The position numbers and the translations under genes are program-made. A stretch of 64,000 nucleotides of DNA from Butyrivibrio fibrisolvens 16/4 (GTDB taxonomy: Bacteria; Bacillota; Clostridia; Lachnospirales; Lachnospiraceae). Positions 39,182-47,976 of this stretch are shown here, in pieces. Under the pieces are notes generated by a model. That model was not told the DNA's origin, did no database searches, and saw nothing but the letters and a program-made list of their open reading frames with translations. The stretch is from positions 1,199,110 through 1,263,109 of the forward strand of contig FP929036.1 in assembly GCA_000209815.1 (NCBI GenBank), given 5' to 3'. Positions within the stretch are counted from its first letter, which is position 1; every line of letters begins with the position of its first letter.

Positions 39182-40435
39182 ATGAAAGAAACACGAACTC
39201 TAGAATATAAATCAGAAGTGACAAATTCATTTTTGAAAACAGTGAGTGCTTTTTCTAATTTTGGAACTGGAAAAATATTGTTTGGAGTTGCTGATGATGG
39301 TGCGGTCATTGGTATAGATAATCCAGATCAGAAATGTCTCGATATTGAAAATAGAATTAATGATTCCATTTCTCCTAAGCCTGATTATTCTCTTTCAATT
39401 AATAGGTTAAATAATGTTATAACATTAGATATAACTGAAGGAAGATATAAGCCATATTTATACAAGGGAAAAGCATATCGAAGAAGTGATACTGCTTCTG
39501 TTGAGGTTGACCAGATTGAATTAAAAAGACTTACTCTTGAGGGAAATAATCTATACTTTGAATCATTAGTCAATGAGGATGAGGATATGACTTTTGAAGA
39601 GCTTGAGAAAAGTCTTATTGAAAAATTAGGAATAACAAAAGTTAATGACGATACACTTAGGACGTTAGGGCTTTATACAAAAGAAGGGCAGCTTAACAAT
39701 GCGGCTTCATTGTTATCTGATAAAAATAATTTTTCTGGAATTGATGTTGCTCGTTTTGGTAACTCTATTGATGAAATACTCGACCGCGAGAGCTTTACTC
39801 ATATGTCTATAATTACACAGTATGATAAGGCTCTTAATATGTACAGACGGTACTACCAGTATGAACAGATTAAAGGTGTTGACAGAGTTTTAATTGAAAA
39901 GGTCCCAGAAAAAGCATTTCGTGAAGCAGTTGCTAATGCGCTAGTGCATAGAACATGGGATATAAATGCAAATATTAGAATATCGATGTTTGAGGATAGG
40001 ATTGAGATTTCTTCACCTGGAGGGTTGCCAAGTGGAATTAGTGAGGATGAATATTTACATGGAAATATTTCGACATTAAGAAATCCGGTATTAGGAAACA
40101 TTTTCTTTAGATTGCATTATATTGAAATGTTTGGCACTGGAATAAAAAGAATTGTGGACGCATACAAAGATTGCCAAATAAAACCAAGGTTTGAGATAAA
40201 AGATAATTCAATTACTGTCACACTGCCTGTATTATCGGCAACAATGTCGGTTACATCTGATGAAAATAAATTGCTAGAGTTGTTAACTGGTGAGATGCGT
40301 TATAGTAGCAGTGAAATAGCAGAAAAGCTCAATTGGAGCAAAGATAAAACAGTACGAATCTTGAATGCTCTGGTGGACGTAGGCTATGTTACAAAATATG
40401 GAACAGGGAGGGGAACAAGATACTCAAAAAAGTAG
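39182..40435 (+). CDS. Schlafen/AlbA_2-domain DNA-binding regulator
   Basis: 417 residues from the ATG at 39182, 8 bases after AGGAGG; a TTG two codons upstream is less likely. The AlbA_2 domain spans ~1-110 (ETRTLEYKSEV, NFGTGKILFGVADDG, YLYKGKAYRRSDTASVEV). The middle matches the ATP-binding-like C-terminal domain of this family (AFREAVANALVHRTW, IRISMFEDRIEISSPGGLP). A winged helix ends the protein (SSEIAEKLNWSKDKTVRILNALVDVGYV). A 55-nt element follows 7 bases after the stop. Proteins like this are common in defence and accessory islands; role unknown. Confidence 0.8.
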   Translation: MKETRTLEYKSEVTNSFLKTVSAFSNFGTGKILFGVADDGAVIGIDNPDQKCLDIENRINDSISPKPDYSLSINRLNNVITLDITEGRYKPYLYKGKAYRRSDTASVEVDQIELKRLTLEGNNLYFESLVNEDEDMTFEELEKSLIEKLGITKVNDDTLRTLGLYTKEGQLNNAASLLSDKNNFSGIDVARFGNSIDEILDRESFTHMSIITQYDKALNMYRRYYQYEQIKGVDRVLIEKVPEKAFREAVANALVHRTWDINANIRISMFEDRIEISSPGGLPSGISEDEYLHGNISTLRNPVLGNIFFRLHYIEMFGTGIKRIVDAYKDCQIKPRFEIKDNSITVTLPVLSATMSVTSDENKLLELLTGEMRYSSSEIAEKLNWSKDKTVRILNALVDVGYVTKYGTGRGTRYSKK

Positions 40436-40442
40436 ATGCTTA

Positions 40443-40574
40443 CAAAAAGTGTCGTAGGATAGCACACCACTACAGGCAGCAATCGCAAATAAGTAATCTG
40501 AGATTATTTGTAGAACTAATATAATTAGATTTTTTAATCCAGGTTTTCCGTTTTTGGAGGACCTGGATTTTTTT
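40443..40574 (+). ncRNA. 55-nt repeated element (copy 2) with terminator; candidate small RNA
   Basis: 40443-40497 matches the other three copies. The following ~75 bases, with AATCCAGGT/ACCTGGATT stem (40536-40544 with 40561-40569) and a T-run, are almost the same as after copy 3. The unit may be a ~130-nt RNA or a structured 3' end of the gene 7 bases upstream. Confidence 0.55.
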
Positions 40575-40648
40575 GTAGGGACGTGAGGATATTTTTGTGT
40601 TCAAATTTGTTATAAAAGTGATGAGTTGGACAGCGCTAGAGAGAAATG

Positions 40649-40747
40649 CATCCCAGATAAGAAATTTATAGATTTGGGATGAATGATAATGGAGTCTGTT
40701 TTGAAGCTATGCATCCTGAATACGCATTATCGATATACGGGATGCAT
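40649..40747. repeat. Two GCATCC-type inverted repeats in a gene-free stretch
   Basis: CATCCCA (40649) with TGGGATG (40675-40681), 19 bases between; ATGCATCC (40709) with GGATGCAT (40740-40747), 23 bases between. Layout recalls the TACGGAA and GGCAGTAC sites elsewhere in this region. The rest of 40575-40997 has a TATAAT-leader block (40917-40960) without a gene behind it. Confidence 0.45.
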
Positions 40748-40997
40748 TACTGCTAAAAACTGCTTCTAGCACTGCTTGAGAAGATGTTGTGTGGAGGTTC
40801 TTGGACGCCAGATTGTATATACTGTAAAATAGATAAAACTATTGCAACAGGCCTGCTTAAATATCAGGAATATCGATTTGGTATTCCGTGATAATTCAGG
40901 ATTCTGTATAATTTAAGATAGTGAAATATAGAAATCGGAATTTTTAGAGGCAAATTATATTTCAGTTTTACATTTTATGAAATTTTAAAAAAGTATA

Positions 40998-41028
40998 TTG
41001 ACTCTCACATTATGTGAGGGATTATCGT
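40998..41028 (+). promoter_or_regulatory. MerR-type promoter and operator
   Basis: -35 TTGACT (40998-41003) and -10 TATCGT (41023-41028) are separated by 19 bases, longer than normal, with the dyad CTCACAT-T-ATGTGAG (41004-41018) in the spacer. This is the layout that MerR regulators untwist. It drives the MerR gene at 41072. Confidence 0.75.
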
Positions 41029-41071
41029 TGTAGTGAGCTCAAGAGAAAAACATCCATGGAGGTAGAAGCAA

Positions 41072-41875
41072 ATGCTTAAAATAGGCGAATTTTCAAAACT
41101 ATCCAGAGTAAGCATCAGGATGTTACGTCACTATGATGATATCGGGCTTTTGAAACCGGCAGAAATAGATGATTTCACGGGGTACCGCTATTATCGCGAG
41201 GAACAGCTTTTTACCATCGGAAGGATCACATCACTCAAGGATATGGGCTTTGCCCTTGCGGATATTATCAAGATTCTTGACAGCTATGATGATAAAGAAA
41301 AGATGGATGTCTTTCTGTCAGAGAGGCAGAAGGAGCTATCAAAGCTTTCCAAAGAAACGGAGTACAAACTGATGCTTCTGGAAACAGCCAGAAAGAGGCT
41401 GAGGAAGGAGCAGAAAATGAGTTTTGATGTAACTGTAAAAACAATACCGGAGAGATATGCTGCAACGGTTCAGATGGTGGTTCCTCACTATGAGGATGAA
41501 GGAATGCTCTGGAATACAATGATGAGTGAGTGCAAGAATCTTGTGCCGGCAGACCCGTGTCTTGCGGCGGCTGAGTTTCTTGACCCCGAGTACAAGGATG
41601 AAAATGTTGAGATCATTGCGTGGATGACCGTGAGTGGATATTATAACGATACGGAACATGTGAAGTTTAAAACTCTTCCTGAAGTAAAAGTTGCAAGTTG
41701 TATTATTAAAGGCAGCTACGATCAGATGGGTGAGGCATATGCAACTGTGGCATCATGGATCAAAGCTAATGGATATAAAATGAATGGTCCTATGTTTAAT
41801 ATCTATCATGTGAGTCCTGCACAGACACAGAATCCTGATGAGTATGTAACGGAAGCTTGTTTCCCTATTGAGTAA
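41072..41875 (+). CDS. MerR-family regulator with GyrI-like effector domain
   Basis: 267 residues. MerR HTH at the N-terminus (LKIGEFSKLSRVSIRMLRHYDDIGLLKP, YRYYREEQL), a coiled-coil dimer helix (~75-115), then a GyrI-like/BmrR-type ligand domain (VKTIPERYAATVQMVVPHYED ... IYHVSPAQTQNPDEYVTEACFPI). This matches drug- or small-molecule-sensing regulators such as BltR/BmrR. Its own promoter carries the operator. The downstream gene, 58 bases on, is the likely target. Confidence 0.85.
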   Translation: MLKIGEFSKLSRVSIRMLRHYDDIGLLKPAEIDDFTGYRYYREEQLFTIGRITSLKDMGFALADIIKILDSYDDKEKMDVFLSERQKELSKLSKETEYKLMLLETARKRLRKEQKMSFDVTVKTIPERYAATVQMVVPHYEDEGMLWNTMMSECKNLVPADPCLAAAEFLDPEYKDENVEIIAWMTVSGYYNDTEHVKFKTLPEVKVASCIIKGSYDQMGEAYATVASWIKANGYKMNGPMFNIYHVSPAQTQNPDEYVTEACFPIE

Positions 41876-41883
41876 ATACTATC

Positions 41884-41915
41884 TATGCCAAGGAGCTTAA
41901 GTGTTCCTTGGCATA
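41884..41915 (+). terminator. Hairpin between merR and acetyltransferase genes
   Basis: TATGCCAAGGA pairs perfectly with TCCTTGGCATA (11 bp, 10-nt loop); followed by TTATT. A weak or partial terminator. Confidence 0.6.
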
Positions 41916-41933
41916 TTATTGAAAGGAGCGGTC

Positions 41934-42680
41934 ATGGAATATGTTCATGTAACAAAAGATAACCTCGAAGAGGAGCATATTTGCTGCGCAATATCAAATA
42001 ATAAGGATGTTCAGGTTTCTTCTAAGAAGGCATGGCTTTCGGAGAGGTTTGATGAAGGACTTGTTTTCCTAAAGAGCGTAGAGCGCGGAAAGTGCTTTAT
42101 CGAATATATCCCGGCGGAAAACGCATGGATTCCGATAGAGGCAGATGGATATATGTACATTGACTGTCTCTGGGTGTCCGGGGCTTTCAAAGGACATGGA
42201 TATTCTACTGATCTACTTACTGCCTGCATCGAGGATAGTAAGGAAAAAGGGAAAAAAGGGCTTTGTATTCTTTGCGCTTCAAAGAAGAAACCGTTTCTGG
42301 CTGATCCGAAGTTTCTGAAGTACAAAGGATTTGTCGTGAGCGATGAAGCTGATAATGGTATTCAGCTTTGGTATATGCCGTTCGATAAAAATGCAAAAGC
42401 TCCGGTGTTTAAGGAATGTGCAAAACATCCGCATATAGAAGAGAAGGGATATGTTCTGTACTATACGAATCAGTGCCCGTTCAATGCAAAATATGTCCCG
42501 GTTTTGGAGCAGACGGCAAAAGAAAATGGTATTGCATTCAAGGCAATACATCTTGAATGCAAAGAAGAAGCACAGAATGCACCGACACCGATTACGAATT
42601 ATGCGTTGTTCCATGATGGGGAGTATGTTACAAACGAGCAAATGAACGATAAGAAATTCTTAAAACTTACAGGAAAGTGA
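41934..42680 (+). CDS. GNAT acetyltransferase with YoaP-like C-terminal domain
   Basis: 248 residues from the ATG behind GAAAGGAGCGG. Residues 1-140 are a GNAT fold (MYIDCLWVSGAFKGHGYSTDLLTACIED includes the acetyl-CoA loop). Residues ~185-248 match the YoaP domain, a thioredoxin-like module (YVLYYTNQCPFNAKYVPVLEQTA). Substrate unknown. Position behind a drug-type MerR regulator suggests inducible detoxification. Confidence 0.78.
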   Translation: MEYVHVTKDNLEEEHICCAISNNKDVQVSSKKAWLSERFDEGLVFLKSVERGKCFIEYIPAENAWIPIEADGYMYIDCLWVSGAFKGHGYSTDLLTACIEDSKEKGKKGLCILCASKKKPFLADPKFLKYKGFVVSDEADNGIQLWYMPFDKNAKAPVFKECAKHPHIEEKGYVLYYTNQCPFNAKYVPVLEQTAKENGIAFKAIHLECKEEAQNAPTPITNYALFHDGEYVTNEQMNDKKFLKLTGK

Positions 42681-42700
42681 TAGTCGTTTATATCGGAAGT

Positions 42701-42783
42701 TAATCGCACAATTCAAATTTGTCGCCCTAATTGAATATTGAACGTTATATAGCAGTTATCTCAATCGAGGTAGCTGCTTTTTT
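42701..42783 (+). repeat. Intergenic repeat 'B', copy 2
   Basis: TAATCGCACAATTCAAATTTGTCGCCC, then AATTGAATATTGAACGTTATATAGCAG and AGCAGTTAT...GTAGCTGCTTTTTT, a terminator-like hairpin. Block order as in copies 1 and 3. Confidence 0.6.
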
Positions 42784-42937
42784 GCGCTCATTTTGAGCAG
42801 TAACTATTCACTATTCAAATGAGGTAGACAGAAGTATACATTGACATCTATGGATATTATGCTAAAATTAATTTTAATAAAACATATTTTAATAAAAGCA
42901 GTTTTAGTAAAGAGAATTATTAGCGGGAGAAATAACT

Positions 42938-44333
42938 ATGTTTATAGGAAGAGAACATGAAATGAGTGTGCTGGAGGAAACATATAATCAGCCAGGTTTC
43001 CAAATGACTGTTATTTATGGTCGCAGACGTATAGGTAAATCTACCCTTATCACAGAATTTATTAAGGATAAGAGAGCGTCATATTATATAGCAGCAAAAT
43101 CTAGCTTAGAAGATAATGTTAAAAAGTGGAGTGCACAATTCATTTCTGATATCGTACCAGAGATGGAAGGTGTGGAGTTCTCGGATTTGGAAGGCTTCTT
43201 TAAGTTTGTAGGTAATAGTTGTAAGGATGAAAAAACTGTAATTGCTTTGGATGAAATACCATATATTGCCGAAGTGGACGAGTCTTTTCTATCAAGATTT
43301 CAAGGTGCGATTGATTCAATTCTTAGTAAGAAAAATATATATCTTATTATTAGTGGCTCTGCAATTAGTTTTATGGAAAAAAGATCTTGAGTGAAAAGAG
43401 CCCACTGTTTGGCAGACGTGATAATCAAATTTTTTTAAAACCATTTGATTATCTGGATTCTGCTAAATTCGTGCCTAACTACAATAATGAGGAAAAGGCT
43501 GTTGTATTTGGTGTAACCGGAGGAGTCGCAAAATACTTAACACTTTTTGATGACTCTGTTTCGTTAGATGATAATCTAATTAATAATTTTTTTAAACCAT
43601 CCGGTTACCTCTATGAAGAGCCATACAATTTGCTTATGCAAGAGTTTCGAACGGTTAACACATACAATACAGTGATTGAGGCGTGCTCAGGTGGAGCAAA
43701 TAAAGTAAATGAAATTGCTGACAAAGTACATGAGTCGACCGCTGCGGTTTCATATACTATAAAGAATCTTACTACAGTTGGAGTTTTGGCAAAAGTTTCC
43801 GCCATAACAGATGAAAAGAACAAAAGAAGGTTAACTATGAAATCGTTGATGGCATGTATCGGTTTTGGTATAAATTCATTCCTAAGGGGCGTGCGGCCAT
43901 CGAGATGAACCGCGGAGAAGTTTACTATAATACGTACGTGAAGAACAATTTGCATGATTTCATGGGTGAGATTTTTGAAGATATGTGTAGATATTACGTT
44001 CTTTCACACGGGCTAGATGGAAAGCTGAAATGCATGACTACAAATGTAGGAAAATGGTGGGGTATGGGACATGATCGTATTCCAACGGATATTGATGTTG
44101 TTGGAATTGATGAAATTGGAAAGAAGGCAATTCTTGGAGAGTGCAAGTTCAAAAATGAACAGATAGATAAGCCAGTTTATGAAGACCTGATGAACAGAAA
44201 GGGGCTTATTGATAGAAAATACGAGGAAGTTCAGTATATGTATTTTTCTTTGTCAGGCTTTTCTAAGTGGGTTGTTGAGAACGCTGATGCTGAGAAGGTA
44301 TCTTTGCTAACATTAGATGATTTGTATAGCTGA
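42938..44333 (+). CDS. AAA ATPase with DUF234-type C-terminal nuclease-like domain (two frameshifts)
   Basis: About 465 residues after two corrections: one A added to the run at 43377-43382 (EKKILSEKSPLFGRRDNQIFLKPF) and one T near 43834-43838 (RRLTYEIVDGMYRFWYKFIPKG). Walker A YGRRRIGKSTL, Walker B VIALDEIPY, sensor SGSAISFME. A winged helix (NEIADKVHESTAAVSYTIKNL) precedes a C-terminal DUF234 domain with PTDIDVVGIDEIGKKAILGECKFKN, a PD-(D/E)xK-like core. This archaeal-type ATPase family is common on mobile DNA; function uncertain. Confidence 0.82.
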
Positions 44334-44375
44334 ATGCGAAAATCCCAATAGGTGATAGAGCCTTTTTAGGGAACG

Positions 44376-44506
44376 CAAAAAGTGCCGTAGGATAGCACAC
44401 CACTACAGGCAGCTATCGCAAACAAGTAATTGGCGATAATTTGTAGAACTAACATAATTAGATTTTTAAATCCAGGTTTTCCGTTTTTGGAGGACCTGGA
44501 TTTTTT
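44376..44506 (+). ncRNA. 55-nt repeated element (copy 3) with terminator; candidate small RNA
   Basis: 44376-44430 has a perfect GATAGC/GCTATC stem around the ACACCACTACAGGCA loop. Continues like copy 2 to an AATCCAGGT/ACCTGGATT terminator with T-run (to 44506). It begins 43 bases after the ATPase stop. Confidence 0.55.
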
Positions 44507-44528
44507 GTAGGGAGTATATTGTGTGTAT

Positions 44529-44566
44529 GGGCAGTACTGGAAGAGATTTTGCATCTAGTACTGCTC
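44529..44566. repeat. GGGCAGTAC-N20-GTACTGCTC inverted repeat, single copy
   Basis: Same arms and same 20-base spacing as the three tandem units at 55307-55448, but a different spacer sequence. The surrounding 44507-44636 has no gene. Confidence 0.55.
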
Positions 44567-44636
44567 AGCTACTGGGAATGAGGAGTGCCAGTTATATCTA
44601 CAGAGCTGCGGTCTTTTATGTATGAAATAGATTCGC

Positions 44637-44683
44637 TATAATTATATAAGAAACAGATAATCTTTAGGATTGTGAGGGGGCGA
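44637..44683 (+). promoter_or_regulatory. Promoter-leader module in front of GNAT gene
   Basis: GATTCGCTATAAT with -10 at 44637-44642, then AGATAATCTTTAGGATTGTGAGGGGG ending 3 bases before the ATG. Related to the blocks at 30652 and 47246. Confidence 0.45.
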
Positions 44684-45154
44684 ATGAAAATCATTTATAA
44701 GAAGCTTACTGCTTCAGAATTAGATGTATTTATTGATATGAGAATTACACAGCTTACTGAGGAATATGTTTCATCAGGGCGAATTGTGCCAACTGATGTA
44801 GAACTGCAACCTGCATTGAAAGATTATTATAATAGACATTTGGCTGATGGCACATTTGTTTCCTGGCTGGCTATGGATGGCAACAAAATAATCGGAACCA
44901 GTGGCATGTCATTTGTGGAGAAACCACCATATTTTGGATGCCCTACCGGAAGATTGGGCCTGCTTTCCAGCATGTACACTGATCCAGCCTATCGTAGGAT
45001 GGGTATTGCAAAGGAGTTGCTTAATAGAGTGGTGGAAGAGGCAAGATCCTTTGGCTGTGGAGCTGTGCATATTACAGCTTCGGATATGGGAGTAAAACTC
45101 TACACAGCTTATGGGTTCAAGCATAATGGGAATTTTATGCAGTATACGCTCTAA
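44684..45154 (+). CDS. GNAT-family N-acetyltransferase
   Basis: 156 residues from the ATG at 44684 behind GAGGGGG. The acetyl-CoA site is LLSSMYTDPAYRRMGIAKELLNRVVEEARSFG, with the closing ITASDMGVKLYTAYGFKHN. It resembles small-molecule GNATs; substrate unknown. It is a single-gene module. Confidence 0.85.
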   Translation: MKIIYKKLTASELDVFIDMRITQLTEEYVSSGRIVPTDVELQPALKDYYNRHLADGTFVSWLAMDGNKIIGTSGMSFVEKPPYFGCPTGRLGLLSSMYTDPAYRRMGIAKELLNRVVEEARSFGCGAVHITASDMGVKLYTAYGFKHNGNFMQYTL

Positions 45155-45185
45155 ATATGTAGTGTTCTTAAGGTGGTTAATAAAT

Positions 45186-45458
45186 GTTATCAGAGGAACA
45201 GGCGGAATAGAGCTTACAAGAGATCTTAAAGATATAACTTTTTATGATGTGTATCAGGCAATAGAGCCTTTGGAGGATGGAGATTTATTCAGATTTCATG
45301 AATCACCAAATCCAGAGTGCCCTGTTGGTAGGAATATCCATTCACTTTTGGATGATAAGTTGAAAAGCATCCAGGAAGCGATGGAATCAGAGATGAAATA
45401 ATACACTCTTAATGATTTAAGATCCGGAATGCAGGAACTGTTGGCAAAAGAAGCTTAA
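45186..45458 (+). pseudogene. Rrf2-family regulator remnant
   Basis: GTGGIELTRDLKDITFYDVYQAIEPLEDGDLFRFHES, then NPECPVGRNIHSLLDDKLKSIQEAMESEMK matches the C-terminal two thirds of Rrf2 regulators. The helix-turn-helix is missing, and a stop at 45399-45401 precedes in-frame YTLNDLRSGMQELLAKEA. The PECPVGRN segment holds a single Cys of the usual metal-binding region. It lies just before the macrodomain/SirTM pair. Confidence 0.7.
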
Positions 45459-45463
45459 CAATG

Positions 45464-45498
45464 AGACTCTGAGGTGTTTGCTTCAGAGTCTTTTTTTA
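45464..45498 (+). terminator. Terminator after Rrf2 remnant
   Basis: AGACTCTGA (45464) pairs with TCAGAGTCT (45483-45491), 10-nt loop, followed by T7. Confidence 0.8.
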
Positions 45499-45512
45499 GA
45501 AGGATGTGGAAT

Positions 45513-46325
45513 ATGGAAACTAAGGCTAAAAAATCAACACAGGACGAACGTCTTGATTATCTTGTAGAAGAGTTCAAGGCAGATTCTGATGAATATAAGG
45601 AATTACAGACTCCAAATAGTACGGAAGATAAAAGACGAATCTTAAGGTCGCTTATGAACATCCGTATGCCAAAAGAATTGTCCTCTGAAGTAATGAAAGT
45701 ACAGGATGAATATCTGACAGAAAGAGCGGCTGAAAAGGGTGTGGTGAATCTATCAGATATTCCGGTTATCAGGGATGGACTTTCTATCTGGCAAGGAGAT
45801 ATCACAAGACTTTCTGTGGATGCGATTGTTAATGCGGCTAATTCGCAGATGCTCGGTTGTTTTGTTCCGATGCACACTTGTATAGATAACTGTATCCATA
45901 CTTTTGCAGGAGTGCAATTAAGAGCTGAGTGCAACAGGCAGATGAATGAACTTCGAATCAGATATGGAAGAGATTATGAGCAGCCGACCGCCGTTCCAAT
46001 GCTTACTGAGGCTTATAATCTTCCGGCAAAGAAAGTTATTCATATAGTAGGACCAATTGTTCAGTACAAACTTACTCCTGAATTGGAAAAGGATTTGGAG
46101 AACTGCTATAGAAACACTTTGGATATGTGTGCTGAAAATGGCCTGAAGAGTGTTGCTTTTTGCTGTATTTCAACAGGAGTATTTCGTTTTCCTAACAAAA
46201 AAGCAGCTGAGATTGCCGTTAAGACTGTGTCAGAATGGCTCCGTGAAAATCCTGGTAAGGTAGAAAGAGTGATATTCAATGTTTTCAAAGATGAGGATAA
46301 GGCCATTTATGAAAAACTTATATGA
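45513..46325 (+). CDS. Zinc-type macrodomain ADP-ribosyl hydrolase
   Basis: 270 residues from the ATG at 45513. The macrodomain begins near residue 90 (GLSIWQGDITRLSVDAIVNAANSQMLG). CFVPMHTCIDNCIHTFAGVQLRAEC holds the Cys/His cluster of zinc-containing macrodomains, which remove ADP-ribose from proteins. It overlaps the SirTM gene by 17 bases. This pairing is the core of the SirTM-macro system, in which the sirtuin adds and the macrodomain removes ADP-ribose. Confidence 0.88.
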   Translation: METKAKKSTQDERLDYLVEEFKADSDEYKELQTPNSTEDKRRILRSLMNIRMPKELSSEVMKVQDEYLTERAAEKGVVNLSDIPVIRDGLSIWQGDITRLSVDAIVNAANSQMLGCFVPMHTCIDNCIHTFAGVQLRAECNRQMNELRIRYGRDYEQPTAVPMLTEAYNLPAKKVIHIVGPIVQYKLTPELEKDLENCYRNTLDMCAENGLKSVAFCCISTGVFRFPNKKAAEIAVKTVSEWLRENPGKVERVIFNVFKDEDKAIYEKLI

Positions 46326-47214
46326 TGAAGAGCAAATAAAAAGGCTTTTGCAAGAAATCAAAGAAGCAGACGCAATTGTCATAGGCGCAGATGCTGGGCT
46401 TTCTACATCTGCTGGCTTAACATATAGCGGCGAACGTTTTGAAAAATACTTCTATGATTTTGCCAAAAGATTTGGAATAAGAGATATATATTCAGGAGGT
46501 TTCTATCCGTTTCCAAGTGAAGAAATCCGCTGGGCTTGGTGGGCAAGACATATTTATTTTAACAGATATATTGATGCTCCAAAGCCAGTGTATAGGGATC
46601 TTCTTAAGATGGTTTCCGATAAGGATTATTTTGTTATCACAACAAATGTAGATCACCAGTTTCAAAGAGCAGGTTTTGACAAGAAAAGACTGTTCTATAC
46701 TCAGGGTGATTATGGTTTATTTCAGAGCGTGAATCCTGCTATTCAGAAAACCTTTGATAATGAAAAGTGGGTAATGAAAGCTATGGAAGCACAAGGGTTT
46801 GTAAGAGATGATCAGGGAGTATTTCAGGTACCGATTGATGGTAAGTTATTGATGGAAATTCCTTCTGAGCTGATTCCAAAGTGTCCTGATGATGGATCTG
46901 ATATGACTATGAATTTGAGAGCTGATGATTCGTTTGTCGAGGATGGAGGATGGCATAGGGCATCTGCAGCATATTCTGATTTTATTCGTAGACATGAGAA
47001 TCTTCATGTTCTTTATCTTGAATTGGGAGTAGGAGCTAATACGCCCGTAATTATAAAGTATCCGTTCTGGCAGATGACGCTGGCAAATGAAAAAGCGGTA
47101 TATGCCTGCTTAAATTATGGCGAATCATTCTGTCCTGAGGAAATTGAAGATAGAAGTATATGTATTGATGGTGATATTGCAACCATATTACAAGAGTTTG
47201 GGCGCTCATTTTGA
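46309..47214 (+). CDS. Class M sirtuin (SirTM), probable protein ADP-ribosyltransferase
   Basis: 301 residues from the ATG at 46309, overlapping the macrodomain gene. NAD-binding motif IGADAGLSTSAGLTYSGERFE, TTNVDHQF with the catalytic-type His near residue 120, and GDYGLFQ are visible. The segment KCPDDGSDMTMNLRADDSFVEDGGW has Asp where most SirTM have the second Cys of a CxxC. In Staphylococcus and Streptococcus, SirTM modifies a lipoylated GcvH-like protein; no GcvH-L or LplA2 gene is present here. Confidence 0.88.
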   Translation: MKNLYDEEQIKRLLQEIKEADAIVIGADAGLSTSAGLTYSGERFEKYFYDFAKRFGIRDIYSGGFYPFPSEEIRWAWWARHIYFNRYIDAPKPVYRDLLKMVSDKDYFVITTNVDHQFQRAGFDKKRLFYTQGDYGLFQSVNPAIQKTFDNEKWVMKAMEAQGFVRDDQGVFQVPIDGKLLMEIPSELIPKCPDDGSDMTMNLRADDSFVEDGGWHRASAAYSDFIRRHENLHVLYLELGVGANTPVIIKYPFWQMTLANEKAVYACLNYGESFCPEEIEDRSICIDGDIATILQEFGRSF

Positions 47215-47245
47215 ATTGTACATTCCTTGATGGAGGTTGATTCGA

Positions 47246-47390
47246 TATAATGGAAGACAGTTAAATTAACGAATCGCAGCTTGTAGGGCTCTTTTGCTAA
47301 AGAAAGAGCGCGGCAACTTCGAATTTGTCGCCCTAATTGAATGGTGAACGTTACATAGAGCAGTTATCGAAAGATAAACTGCTCTTTATT
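47246..47390 (+). repeat. Promoter-leader block plus intergenic repeat 'B', copy 3
   Basis: TATAAT (47246-47251) then AATTAACGAATCGCAGCTTG, a GCTCTTTTGC...GAAAGAGC hairpin, AACTTCGAATTTGTCGCCC, AATTGAATGGTGAACGTTA and a terminator-like GAGCAGTTATC...AACTGCTCTTT (to 47386). The first half recurs at 59403-59465. The last hairpin doubles as the terminator of the convergent XRE gene. Confidence 0.55.
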
Positions 47391-47700
47391 GTTTCCATAT
47401 TTTAATTGTAGCCAAGAGCTTTTCTTTTTGATTATCATTAAGTGTTTTTATTGCATTCCAAAGAGCGTTGTCGGTTGCCGACTTTTGATAGGCTGGTTCT
47501 AATTTTCCAACAAGCTCATCTAAAGTAATTCCCATAAGTTTAGAATAGTAAATAAGAAGTCTAAGGGACATGGCAGTACGCCCATTTTCAACATTGCTGA
47601 TGTATCCTGGAGTTACATCAAGTTCTTTTGCTACCTGGTTTTGTGTCATTCCTAAATTTATGCGATAGTTTTTAATTTGTTCGCCGTAGTTTTCGTTCAT
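47386..47700 (-). CDS. XRE-family repressor, paralogue 1
   Basis: 104 residues. The N-terminal HTH is GEQIKNYRINLGMTQNQVAKELDVTPGYISNVENGRTAMSLRLLIYYSKLMGITLDELV. A helical tail (SATDNALWNAIKTLNDNQKEKLLATIKIW) follows. It is about 75-80% identical to the protein at 60926-61243. It diverges from the small genes at 47813-48154 across a promoter region with repeated operators, so it probably represses both itself and them. Confidence 0.88.
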   Translation of the reverse strand: MNENYGEQIKNYRINLGMTQNQVAKELDVTPGYISNVENGRTAMSLRLLIYYSKLMGITLDELVGKLEPAYQKSATDNALWNAIKTLNDNQKEKLLATIKIWKQ

Positions 47701-47812
47701 GTTTTTAACCTCGTTTATTAATAATATAGATTATTATACTATTGGTATTGACTAAATTATACTATTCTATTAGTATAGTTAATATCATAGAAATATACAA
47801 ACGAGGAATAAT
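47701..47812. promoter_or_regulatory. Divergent promoter/operator region of XRE paralogue 1
   Basis: On the + strand, TTGACT then 17 bases then TAGTAT (about 47749-47777). An inverted repeat ATACTA-TTCTAT-TAGTAT overlaps it, with a further ATACTATTGGTAT upstream. Highly similar in layout and sequence to 61244-61354, so both repressors may bind both regions. Confidence 0.55.
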
Positions 47813-47976
47813 ATGATTAAACAAGACTTTGAACAAAATATTACTGAAATAGCCCAAGCATTATCTGAGTTAGAGAAAGAAGCATATTAGAAGAGTATAA
47901 GCCTGAGTTATTTAAGGAAGATTGTGATGTCGCTTTGGAAGTTGGCATTATGGAGGAAAATGATGGTAATAATTAA
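47813..47976 (+). CDS. Small acidic protein (frameshifted)
   Basis: MIKQDFEQNITEIAQALSEL begins at 47813 behind GAGGA and stops after 25 residues at an apparent indel near 47883-47885. One added A gives EKEAILEEYKPELFKED, then CDVALEVGIMEENDGNN, about 54 residues in total. Acidic and helical, with no family recognised. It is the first gene opposite the XRE repressor. Confidence 0.45.

Noticed and set aside
42938-44333. True pseudogene status of the three-piece ATPase
   Set aside because: Both breaks are single missing bases, every motif is intact and the same error type affects core genes.
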